Assembly (NCBI GenBank): GCA_039707655.1
Contig: CM077665.1
Location: forward strand, 82,647,954-82,711,953
Direction of reading: 5' to 3'
Origin: Elymus sibiricus
Lineage: Eukaryota; Streptophyta; Magnoliopsida; Poales; Poaceae
Length of the DNA stretch: 64,000 nt
Shown here: positions 45,086 through 55,510 of the stretch, piece by piece
Position numbering within the stretch: the stretch's first letter is position 1
Layout: every line of letters begins with the position of its first letter
Notes under the pieces: generated by a model
Told to the model about the DNA's origin: nothing
The model's database searches: none
Seen by the model: only the letters and a program-made list of their open reading frames with translations
Position numbers and translations under genes: made by a program

Positions 45086-45540
45086 TTTCTACTAGTGGCG
45101 ATCTTATGGATGAAGAGTACGATAGCGAGTCCGATGCCTAGAGGAGTCCCAGTCAGTCTCTTGCGATCCTGGAGTTGCCACTTGTATTATATACGCTTCC
45201 GCTACCCAAATAAAATCATCGAGCCTCACTACGACGCTTGATGAGCTGTAAGATATTAGAGTCATGTCACCCACTTCACTGTGACATATCCACCACCACC
45301 TTTTATTGCGAGTCAGTAGTTATGCCACCATATCCATTGTGACATATCCGCCTTTATGTGTAATATTGGCGTGCTTGTAATAAATTGTTGAGCAGCCTCA
45401 GCTCAACCCTGTATAATATTAAGTACTACTGGACTTCTGCATCAAGGATTTGTCTACCAGTAAGAAGGATTTTCGGTACTGGTCTGACTGAAGGGACGAT
45501 TTTTCAATAAATGTTTTATTGGAAAACCGGTCCTGACAAC

Positions 45541-45558
45541 CTTGGTACCAGAGCCAGG
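45541..45558 (+). other. Gypsy primer-binding site
   Basis: CTTGGTACCAGAGCCAGG begins 2 bp after the 5' LTR end (45538). It matches the tRNA initiator-Met type primer site (TGGTATCAGAGC) with one substitution, the usual primer of plant Gypsy elements. Confidence 0.8.
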
Positions 45559-45705
45559 CTGACTGTAGGAAGCCACTAGGTGCGATCGCTAATCGGTTAT
45601 TAGCGTAATAGTGCTATTTTAGCATTTTGCAAATTGTAGCAATTTTTCTGTTAGTCATCATAAATTTATGATTTGACTATCTGGAATTTTTGTCTACTTT
45701 TGTAG

Positions 45706-46488
45706 ATGGCTGGCCGCGACTGTGAGTCACAGGTGTTCGCCAATGTGCCTGAGGGGTTTATCAAGCTCCTCGCCTCCATCGCCAAGATCGCGATCGGGCC
45801 ATCGACTTGTCCGGAGTTCACACTCTACCAGCACAAGCTCAGCGACAGCGTGTCTATGCACCAGGCCGCGGTGCAGTTCAAGGGAGGGCGTTCTGAATCA
45901 CGCCACTTCCGATTTGTTGGGAGGGCCATGCCTACGGAGAGGCATGCCATGCAGATGGCTGCCCGTGAGGCAATTGCTCGCCTCCGGGATGCTCTTCCTT
46001 CGATGAAGGCTCGTCGCTACCGCTACCTCCCATGCCACGTGCCATACACTTGTCACTATGCATTTGCTTGCACTAGGGGAGAGAGAGATGAGGCTATTGA
46101 GATGCTTGTTGAGTATCTCAAAGCTCTTGAGGCAGCTTTTGATAACCTCGTGGACGACTTTGTGGCTACTCGTATGGACTCAGTTCAGGGATGTGTCACC
46201 AACAGGAGGGAGCTACTCCATACAGCACCACCACTGTCGTACATCTCGTCCGCAGCATCATATACACCTGCCATCTTGGCCACCGCACGCCGCCTGCCTA
46301 CCATTGAGGAGTTTGACCAAGTCATTGATCCTACCCCAGTTAGTGCTGCACCACCTGCCGCACCCGCTCCAGCTCCACAGCCCAGTACTCTGCGCCTAGA
46401 GCCTATTCGTGAGGAGGAGGTTGAGTCTCCAGCGCCTCTGGGACTTACCCTCGGCAGGCCGAGGGAGGTTTTTACCATCTCCGACTGA
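45706..46488 (+). CDS. extra ORF upstream of gag in the Gypsy element (dsRBD-like pattern)
   Basis: An intact 260-codon frame from an ATG right after CTTTTGTAG, which could be a splice acceptor, to a stop at 46488, between primer site and gag-pol. Residues 36-96 read PEFTLYQHKL...HQAAVQFKGG...HFRFVGRAMPTERHAMQMAA REAIARLRD: a start 'P-x-[FY]-x-x-Y', an alternating beta block, then a polar/basic turn and an Ala-rich helix. That is the layout of a double-stranded RNA-binding domain (alpha-beta-beta-beta-alpha), although the canonical KKxAK lysines are replaced by TERHAMQ. The middle is helical (DEAIEMLVEYLKALEAAFDN); residues 213-235 are Pro/Ala-rich; the C-terminus is acidic. It is unlike gag. 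Extra ORFs before gag are known in some large plant Gypsy elements (e.g. Ogre). The dsRBD link is my inference; the function is unknown. It stays intact while gag-pol is broken. Confidence 0.62.
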   Translation: MAGRDCESQVFANVPEGFIKLLASIAKIAIGPSTCPEFTLYQHKLSDSVSMHQAAVQFKGGRSESRHFRFVGRAMPTERHAMQMAAREAIARLRDALPSMKARRYRYLPCHVPYTCHYAFACTRGERDEAIEMLVEYLKALEAAFDNLVDDFVATRMDSVQGCVTNRRELLHTAPPLSYISSAASYTPAILATARRLPTIEEFDQVIDPTPVSAAPPAAPAPAPQPSTLRLEPIREEEVESPAPLGLTLGRPREVFTISD

Positions 46489-46820
46489 GTGCGCCGAGCA
46501 GTGTTGTGATGTACCAGCTTGTATGATATGTTTATATGTATATAGGCGTGGTGAGAAGTAGTCTGTATGCGCATCATGTAGGAATTTGGAGAAGTGCACT
46601 AGCCTAAATAACATGTCAGGAATGTGTACGCGCATCCTGAGTGTTGTACTGTATAATTATGGCTTGCTTGTAAGATATGTACTGAGCGGTCCTTCTCCAT
46701 GCGCAATCAAATATTTTCTTGAAAAATCTTGGAGTAGTTAAATTTTTGCCTTTGCAAAATTGTTTATTTTTGTCACTCAGATTTTCTCATGTGTTCTGCA
46801 AAAATACCCCAGAGTGGAAA
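46489..46820. other. spacer between extra ORF and gag
   Basis: AT-rich, no conserved motif. The gag frame is open back to 46719, but the first ATG with gag-like sequence is 46821. How gag is translated behind an upstream ORF (splicing, reinitiation) cannot be seen. Confidence 0.45.
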
Positions 46821-49800
46821 ATGCCTCGTCCCTGGACTCGTTCCATGCCAAGCCCGACAGAAGAAAATTATGATACACAGACAGGTAACAATTTCACACA
46901 GGCACAGTCAAGTCAGCAAGACAGTGAAGCAGCATTTTCTCAAGTACGCCGACTTTATGAGCAAAGCCAGCAGCAGCATCAAGAAATGATGAATCGTATT
47001 ATCAATATGGGAAATCACCGCGAACCATACCCGCAGCTTTCCAAATTGTCTGAACTACAAAAGACACGTCCCCCAACTTTCTCCCACACTGATAAACCTC
47101 TTGAGGCCGATGATTGGCTTCGAGACATTGAGAGGAAATTAATTATTGCACAATGTTCGGACCGTGAGAAGGTACTTTATGCACCTCACTACCTCACTGG
47201 AGCAGCCGCATCATGGTGGGAAAATTTCCTACACATGCACCCCAATGAAAACAACATCACCTGGGAGGAATTTAAGGAAAACTTTCGTGGGGCGCACATT
47301 CCCAAGAGTGTTATGAAGATCAAGAAAAGGGAGTTTGATGACCTCAAGCAGAGAAGCATGACAGTGACTGAGTACAATAGTCAGTTTACTCAATTATCTC
47401 GTTATGCCAACGAAGAACACATGACTGAGAATAAAAAGATGGAAAAATTTCTGGACGGTCTAGCACCAGCACTCAAATGCCAGCTGGTCGTTCACACCTT
47501 CCCAGATTTCAAGACACTTGTGGACAAGGCCATTACATTGGAAAATGAGCGCCGCAGCTTGGATGATATTCGCAAGCGCAGAAGGGACAAGACTGCTCAT
47601 TCCCGCAACAACAAGAACAAGAATGATTTCCAGAGAAATGGGGCGAATAAATCCTCAACTAACGCTCCTCGTCCAAATAAAAAAATTCATGCAAGGGACA
47701 AGGAGTTTACATATCACCCAGGCGTTACCTGCTTCGCCTGTGGAGAGGAAGGACACTATGCCAAGCAGTGCCCAAAGCCAAGAAACTCGGCTCCCAAGCC
47801 GAACAACAATGGAAATAATTCAGCTCCCAAACGCAACAACTTCAACCCCAATAAAAACCACAGGAAGGGTCACGTGAACCATGTGACCAAGGATGGAGCA
47901 CAGAATGCTCCGGACATCGTACTCGGAACGTTCCCTATCAACACAATACCTGCCACGGTTTTGTTTGATTCTGGAGCTTCTCACTCGTTCATTTCCAAGA
48001 AATTTGCTTTGCAACATGATTTTCCGATTCTCCCCTTGGAAAATTCCATGACCATCAAGTCCCCCGGGATTAAGCAAATCACTCAGAATTACTGCCAAGG
48101 TGTGGTTATTGAGATTGAAGGATTAAAGTTTTGGGCAAACCTCATTGTATTGGAAAATAAGGGATTGGATGTTATCCTAGGAATGGACTGGTTAACCACC
48201 AACAAGGGATTTATCGACTATTTCAATCGGACAGTGACTCTCACTCACCATCACGGGAAGACAATAAGAATTGCAGCTCTAGAAAGACCAATATCACTTA
48301 AACCAAGATTAAGCAAGGTGGATATTTCTGAATTAAGTAATGTTCCAGTGGTGTGCGAATTTCCTGATGTATTTCCAGAAGAGCTACCAGGTATGCCACC
48401 AGACAGGGAAATAGAGTTCATCATTGAACTAGCACCTGGCACCAAACCTATCTACAAGAAACCATATAGAATGGCACCATCCGAGTTGGTAGAATTAAAG
48501 AAGCAGATAAAAGAATTACTGGACAAAGGCTATATCAGGCCCAGCTCCTCACCTTGGGGTTCACCAGTATTATTTGCCAAGAAAAGAGATGGAACTCTGA
48601 GATTATGTGTGGACTATCGAGCCCTGAACATGGTCACCATCAAAAACAAATATCCTATGCCACGGATAAATGATTTATTTGACCAACTCGCACAGGCCAA
48701 GGTTTTCTCAAAAATTAATTTGAGGTCAGGATATCATCAACTAAAAATACGGACAGAAGATATCCCCAAGACAGCATTCACCTCCAGATACGGGTTATAT
48801 GAATTTACAGTAATGCCGTTCGGACTGACAAATGCCCCCGCATATTTTGTCCACCTCATGAACAAAGTGTTTATGAAATATATGGACAAATTTGTGGTGG
48901 TGTTCATTGATGATATTTTGGTATATTCCAAGACACCAGAAGAACATGTTGAACATCTCAGAATTGTACTAGGAGAACTAAGGAAACATCAATTGTACGC
49001 AAAATTCAGAAATGTGAATTTTGGTTAAAACAAGTTGGTTTTCTAGGCCACGTACTAACCCAAGAAGGTGTGGCCGTGGACCCAGAAAAAGTCAAAGCCG
49101 TACTTGAGTGGAAACAACCAGCCAATGTAACGGATATACGAAGCTTTTTGGGAATGGCTGGATATTATAGAAGATTTATTGAGGGATTTTCCACCATAGC
49201 AAAACCTATGACACAGCTACTCAAGAAGGACAAGAAATTTGAGTGGACCGATGCCTGTGAGAAAAGTTTCCAAGAATTGAAGAAGAGATTAACAACAGCA
49301 CCAGTATTAGTCATGCCAGACATACACAAAAAATTTGAAGTATATTGCGACGCGTCCAGGAAAGGCCTCGGATGCGTATTAATGCAAGAAGGCAAAGTAG
49401 TCGCATATGCTTCCAGGCAACTACGAAGGAATGAAGAAAATTATCCTACTCATGACTTGGAATTAGCAGCAGTTATTCATGCACTCAAGGAATGGAGGCA
49501 CTTTTTGCTTGGGAATTGTTGTGAAATATATACAGACCATAAAAGTCTGAAATATATTTTCACACAGCCGGAACTCAATTTACGACAAAGACGCTGGTTG
49601 GAATTAGTGAAGGATTATGATGTTGGCATTCACTACCATCCAGGCAAGGCGAATGTAGTGGCAGATGCTCTCAGTCGAAACCCAAGCTCGAGCAACGGCA
49701 GTCTACAAAACTTGAGACCTGAGTTTCAGCGGGAGTTTGCCAAACTCAACTTGGTTTTAGTCACCGAAGGTACTGTGGCAAATTTAGAAATTCAGCCCAC

Positions 49801-51263
49801 CTTGATGGAACAAATTAAAGAAGCTCAGCACGGACACCCGAGCATCGAAGGCATAAAAAGAAAAGTGAGTATGGGCAAGGCCTCAGAATTTGTCGTAGAC
49901 GACAAGGGAATATTATGGTACGGAGACAGGCTATGCGTACCAAATATAGAGGACCTCAAACAACAAATTTTGAACGAAGTCCACACCGCCCCATATTCAA
50001 TCCACCCAGGAGGGACCAAAATATACAAGGACATTCAGGAAAAAAATTGGTGGCACGGTATGAAGAGGGATATAGCCACATTTATTGCATGTTGTGATTC
50101 CTGTCAGCGCATTAAAGCCGAGCATCAAAAACCAGCAGGATTATTACAGCCAAACAAGATACCTGAATGGAAGTGGGACGAAATTGGAATGGATTTCATT
50201 GTCGGACTACCTCGGTCACGACACGGAAATGATGCCATATGGGTCATCACCGACAGGCTAACCAAAGTGGCACATTTTATTCCAGTAAAGACAACCCACA
50301 CCACGCAGAAGCTTGCCAGAGTCTACCTCTCCCGTATTGTCTGTTTGCATGGAGTCCCAAAGACAATAATATCCGACAGAGGCACTCAATTCGTTTCCAG
50401 ATTTTGGGATCATCTACAACAAGCCCTGGGAACTCAACTAGTATTCAGTACAGCATACCACCCCCAGACTGGAGGACAGACTGAACGGGTGAACCAAATT
50501 TTAGAAGACATGCTGAGAGCGTGTGTTCTCACCTATGGAACCAGTTGGGAAGAAAGCTTGTCGTACGCCGAGTTCGCGTACAACAACAGTTACCAAGCCA
50601 GTCTACAAATGGCACCTTTTGAAGCCTTGTATGGACGAAGATGCCGTACTCCACTAAATTGGTCAGAGACAGGAGACAGCCGTATTTTCGGCCCAGACAT
50701 GCTCAAGGAAGCTGAGGAAAAAGTCAAGATAATCAGGGACCGACTCAAGACCGCCCAGAGCCAACAAAAAAGTTATTATGATCAAAAAACACCGTGAAGT
50801 TAGTTTTGAACCAGGTGAATATGTGTACCTACGAGTATCCCCAATGAGGGGCCTGCAAAGATTCAAAGTTAAAGGAAAGCTGGCACCACGATTTATTGGA
50901 CCCTTCTGTGTAGTTGCACGAAGAGGCACAGTGGCCTACCAGCTAGACCTACCTGAAGAACTGTCAGACGTCCATGACGTGTTCCACATCTCACAGTTAA
51001 GGAAATGTGTGAGCAACCCAGAGAAGCATGTATCTCATGAGGACATTGACATTCAACCAGACCTTACATACAGGGAGCGTCCAATCAAAATATAGGAGGA
51101 GTCTGAAAGGAGGACCCGTCAGAAGACAATTAAATTTTTCAAGGTTCAGTGGAGCAATCACACCGAGGATGAAGCAACATGGGAAAGAGAGGATTTTCTT
51201 CGGGCAGAGCACCCACACCTATTTGAGGATCAGCTGAAATCTCGGGGACGAGATTTTTCCTAA
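46821..51263 (+). pseudogene. Gypsy gag-pol polyprotein, three inactivating changes
   Basis: Starts at ATG 46821. Gag is followed by a CCHC knuckle ([14 protein letters not shown], residue about 304), an aspartic protease ([12 protein letters not shown]383), RT with FIDDILVYS (D697, D698), RNase H ([13 protein letters not shown], from about 49345), integrase with an HHCC region (about 49980-50110), catalytic blocks [17 protein letters not shown] and GGQTERVNQ, a GPF-type block (RFIGPFCVV) and a short chromo-like tail (VQWSNHTEDEATWERED). Breaks: a 1-bp frameshift at about 49006 after RT, so the frame stops at 49028; a frameshift in an A-run at about 50786-50791; and an in-frame TAG at 51093-51095 before the tail. 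The final stop is 51261-51263. This copy cannot make a full polyprotein but could be mobilised by a relative. Confidence 0.92.
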
Positions 51264-51275
51264 GGGGGTAGGTGT
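51259..51275 (+). other. Gypsy polypurine tract
   Basis: AAGGGGGTAGGTGT ends immediately before the 3' LTR (51276) and would prime plus-strand DNA synthesis. It overlaps the pol stop region. Confidence 0.65.
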
Positions 51276-54200
51276 TGTAACACTCCAAAAAAATTGATTT
51301 GATTTTTATCAAATTCTTTATTGGATTTGGAGGAAATTATTTGAATTCTTCTAAAAGACTCTTCTCCTAAAAACTCTTGATGGCAAACCTTTTATGAAAC
51401 CTTTTCAATCTTGAATTCTGGTCTTGAGGGTTTTTCAACATGTGTTGGTTCAACACAAAGACTCTTGGGGTATTTTGTTATTTTTCTTATTAAAAAGAAT
51501 TTATATGAAATTGGGTTTATTCTTTCCTATTCAAAAATACCCCTATGCTACTCTCTTGCCATGACTTGCACTTCAATCTTTCTTCCTAAACCCTCCTCCC
51601 TGCTTTGGGTCAAGTCAAGCATGCTATTCCAGCAAGGTTCAACCTATTCTCATTTTCTTTTCTATTTATTCTATCCTCAAACCATTTTCTGTAATTTATT
51701 TTGGACCCCTCTAGTTTACAAAGGAAGTATCAGATTCCTTTGAGCTTTGGTCCCAAATAAATTACCCTAGCTACTCCTTGGTACCCTCAACCTATATCAC
51801 CAAAGATATACGGGTCCACAATTCAAAAAAAATTCAAAATTTGTTTACTGCAAATTTGGACCAGATTTGCCATTTTTGATGGAAACCACTCTTTTCTCTT
51901 TCCATAAATTCTGAGAAAATTCAGGAAGCCTCTGGATGCATCAAGAGGCCATCCCTCCAAGTTTCAGCTCCAGAAAAAAATTTCCACGTGCGTCAATCAT
52001 TTCATCGAGCAGCTGGCGTGCACTGTTTCAGTCAAGGTTCAGAGATTCAGTGTTAAGCTTCAGGTGACAGTGTCGTTTCCGTCATAGCTTCGCGTCAATC
52101 TCGCCAGTACTCGCCTTGTCTCATTGCTCCCTGTTCCTCCTTCTTATCCAGAGCGCTACACGGTCGGTTGGCTTCTTCCTCGCACCGACGGTGAGCTAGT
52201 AGGGGTGCATCGCCCCCGTGAACGGCGGCAGCGACGCTCGCTGCGGCCGCCAGAGAAGCTCAGCGAGGAACGGTGCCGCCCAGCACCGCCCACACCACCA
52301 GAGAGCAACGCGTGGCCGTCCACCTCTCTGTGCGCACTTCCGTGCAGTCGCCGTGGACTGGAACCAGAGAGCACACCCTCTGCCGCCGGTGCGCGCCCGT
52401 GAAGCCGTTCCGTCGAAACCTAGAGTATCGCCCAAGTTGGATCAAGCTTAAGCCAAAAATGGAACCATTGGGCCAATCCAAAGCTGCCCCGTCGCCATAA
52501 CCTTCCGTCCGATCACCTCCTCGCCGTAATTGCTCGCCGGAGTAATCATGCTCGCGGCACACCCCTTGCCCGCCTATAAATAGGAGGCCCCCGAGCCATC
52601 CAGCATCTCAGCACCGCTCCACCTCACCTTAGAGACACACCAAGCCCCTCGGAGGAACCAGGGGAGGTTGTCTTCCCCGTCTCCGGCCGCCCCGATCCGC
52701 TTCGGGCTCCGGCAAAATTCACTCTGGTGAGCGTGTCTCCACAGCTCATTTTTGGTCAGTAGCTCTCTAGTCCAACCTCTCATCTGGCCCGTACTTCAAT
52801 TTGGTGTTAGAAGCTCTCTCCGGTGAGATCGATCGACACCCGAAGCCGCCGTCCGCCGGAGTTGAAACCATCGTCGACGTGGTGCTTTCCGGCGACCCCT
52901 TCCTCCTCTCACCGATGCGGGCCACCTTCTTGAGCACGCCGGTACTCCCCTCCCTCTCTTTCTCGCAGCAGTTCATCGCCGGCGATCACCGCGAGTCTCT
53001 GGCGCCGGCGAACTCATTTTAAACCTGACATGAGGGACCCCCTCGTCAGCCTCTGTTCTTTTCTTCGAAACCATTTTCTGGAGACGCCTTCGGGCAGAAT
53101 ACGTTTTCTTCTTGAGTTGGCGTATTTCTTCCGAAACGTTTTCTGTTTTATCAAACTACCCCTGGATAACTTTCTGTTTATAACAGATTAGTCCATGGAC
53201 TAAAACCTTTATATCTTTTAAACAAAAGATGATTTTGAGTTGATTCTTTTTCTGTCATCTCTATTTTTCTGTCTAGTTTTTTATCATATTTATTTGAAGA
53301 ATATTTGGAACAATTTTTATGCACACACGGTATTTACGTTAGAATTCGATATTTTATGTGACGTAGATACCGAAGGAGGTGACGGTGCCGTCAACTTCGC
53401 CGAGCTAGACTCCGACTACTCCGAGCCAGGCAAGCATGTTTGAACATTTGATATGATGAGTGTTTTTCATGTTGGCTTGAGTGGTTTTTCTCATGTGATG
53501 TTTATATAAGCATTTGTTGAATGTTATATTTCATGCATGGTAAGTTGCAAGTGAGCTACAAACTTGATGTGATCGTGCAATGATGAAACTACCTAGTCAT
53601 GTGGTGGCATGATAGGTTGTAGGCTGGTATTGTTGGAGCATGCCAGTTCTATAACAAACTGTTTAACTCCAGTGTTGACATAGATCGAGTCTTGTTCCCG
53701 TTCGCTTTCTTTTCGTGCCGCCACATGTTTTCTGCAAAGAATACGGTTTAGTAAGTTGCAAACCTCTTTCCATGTACACACCAAATAGAGGGGCCATGAT
53801 GAGGGTTCCATGGCCCTGGATTAAAGCCGGTCATCTGGTCAGGGGGCATGGGTGTTTCCGGTTGGGACCGAGAGGGGGGCACCCCTTAGAGCGCGCGATA
53901 TAAATTTGATCCCATGCTATTCGAGGTGTTGGCCTCCCCGTCTTTAAGTTTTTCTTGAACGTTGCCTAGGGTGGTACCTGGCATCGGGATGTGAAACGGG
54001 TGTGTACTGGATTGGTGTGTTTTCTTCTAAAATACCGTAGACGGAACTAGTCCTTTGTGACTACTGAAATCCGTTGGCTGTGGGTAAAGAGTACAACCTC
54101 TGCAGAGTCAAAACTATTCGAGTAGCCGCGTCCACGGTCAAGGACGTTGGTTGACAGGTCAAGTGTCGGTCTCAGTGTCAGTCTCTGGAGAACTAATATG

Positions 54201-55391
54201 TTAAATGACAGAAGTAAAACTTGGCTGAATATTATTCCTGTGGATTGACTAACCTGTTTATTATTGTGTACCAAGTATTCCTTAGGATGGTGCTACCTCC
54301 TGGACTACTCGAATTTAAATGATGAAATATAAGCCCTTTATGTGATGTCGCTCAGACATCCGACTGTGGCATGTTTGTTATTTATTTTTGATATAAGCCC
54401 TTTATGTGATGTCGCTCAGACGTCCGACTGTGGCATTCTTGTTATTTACTTTCATTATAAGCCCTTTATGTGATGTCGCTCAGACGTCCGACTGTGGCAT
54501 CCTTGTTATTTATTTTTGATATAAGCCCTTTATGTGATGTCGCTCAGACGTCCGACTGTGGCATTCTTGTTATTTATTTTCGATATAAGCCCTTTATGTG
54601 ATGTCGCATCAGACGTCCGACTGTGGCCTGTACTGTTATTTATTTTCAAGTATAAGCCCTTTATGTGGTGTCGCCCCGACGCCCGACTGAGGCATGTTAA
54701 TCTATATTTACCTTTCGAGGCGTCGCTTCAGACACCCGATCGGTCTTCTTCTATTTTATTGGGATTTCGGAAGGACTACCGCCCGACTTCCTTTTATTTT
54801 TCTCGCTGTGCAGATTTAATGCCTTTGCGTGTATTACCTTTCTGCTCGTGTGCATCATGTTTGCCTTTGTTATATCTTTTGTCCAAACTGTCTTGCGAGT
54901 ACATTCAAAGTACTCACCTGGCTTGTTGATTTGGCCAGATGTTGACGAAGGCGATCTTATGGATGAAGAGTACGATAGCGAGTCCGACGCCTAGAGGAGT
55001 CCCAGTCAGTCTATTGCGATCCTGGAGTTGCCACTTGTATTATATACGCTTCCGCTACCCAAATAAAATCATCGAGCCTCACTACGACGCTTGATGAGCT
55101 GTAAGATATTGGAGTCATGTCACCCACTTCACTGTGACATATCCACCACCACCTTTTATTGTGAGTCAGTAGTTATGCCACCATATCCATTGTAACATAT
55201 CCGCCTTTATGTGTAATATTGGCGTGCTTGTAATAAATTGTTGAGCAGCCTCAGCTCAACCCTGTATAATATTAAGTACTACTGGACTTCTGCATCAAGG
55301 ATTTGTCTACCAGTAAGAAGGATTTTCTGTACTGGTCTGACTGAAGGGACGATTTTTCAATAAATGTTTTATTGGAAAACCGGTCCTGACA
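51276..55391 (+). repeat. Gypsy 3' LTR (complete, 4116 bp)
   Basis: An uninterrupted copy of the 5' LTR with TATAAATA at 52575-52582, the 64-bp array at 54328-54700 and the empty CACTA-2 site at about 54950. Its sequence is close to the 5' copy with scattered substitutions and small indels. Open frames inside show no known domain and most occur in both LTRs; they are not called as genes. Confidence 0.93.
54328..54700 (+). repeat. 64-bp tandem repeat in Gypsy 3' LTR
   Basis: Six units of ATATAAGCCCTTTATGTGAT..., in the same order and with the same variants (ATTATAAG unit, CGCATCAGACG unit, CGCCCCGACG unit) as the 5' LTR. The array therefore predates this insertion. Confidence 0.88.
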
Positions 55392-55510
55392 CGTCCCGCG
55401 ATCCAATCACGATCCGTCTCGCGATCCAATCACGATCCGTCCTGCGATCCCATCACGATCCGTCCCGCGATCAAATCACGAACCGTCTCGCGATCCTGAT
55501 CACGGTCATT
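55392..55510. repeat. 23-bp minisatellite in Angela left LTR (five units)
   Basis: Units of CGTCCCGCGATCCAATCACG plus ATC run to about 55505. The Gypsy target CGTCC is the start of the first unit. The right LTR has six units (62297-62430). Confidence 0.82.

Larger units (their letters stand above)
34268..45097 (+). mobile_element. CACTA-2 (10.8 kb), inserted in the Gypsy 5' LTR
   Basis: It begins CACTAGTACAAAACAGGGC and ends ...TTTTTCTACTAGTG (complement CACTAGTAGAAAAA), with GCG duplicated at 34265-34267 and 45098-45100. The empty site is visible in the 3' LTR at about 54950 (ACGAAGGCGATCTTATGGAT). Contents mirror CACTA-1: left palindromes, TNP2 transposase (intact), internal palindromes plus TATA, leader repeats, second gene (broken), right palindromes. 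The small coiled-coil gene is absent. It may still supply transposase, but not an intact second protein. Confidence 0.95.
30591..45538 (+). repeat. Gypsy 5' LTR (interrupted by CACTA-2)
   Basis: LTR parts are 30591-34267 and 45101-45538 (34265-34267 is duplicated at 45098-45100). A TATA box TATAAATA is at 31888-31895, in GCCTATAAATAGG. A 64-bp tandem array lies at 33641-34015. AATAAA-type signals lie at about 45208 and 45380. The open frames in it (e.g. 31377-31764, 32114-32335) recur in the other LTR and carry no known domain. Confidence 0.9.
30591..55391 (+). mobile_element. Ty3/Gypsy retrotransposon with 4.1-kb LTRs, nested in the Angela LTR
   Basis: The 5' LTR is 30591-45538 (split by CACTA-2) and the 3' LTR 51276-55391. 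Both start TGTAACACTCCAAAAAA and end CCGGTCCTGACA. The target duplication CGTCC is at 30586-30590 and 55392-55396. Without CACTA-2 the 5' LTR is 4115 bp against 4116 bp for the 3' LTR. The internal region (5737 bp) holds a tRNA-Met-type primer site, an extra ORF, a gag-pol ORF with three breaks and a polypurine tract. Domain order (RT, RNase H, integrase, chromodomain-like tail) places it in Ty3/Gypsy, probably among chromoviruses; I do not name the family. Confidence 0.93.
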
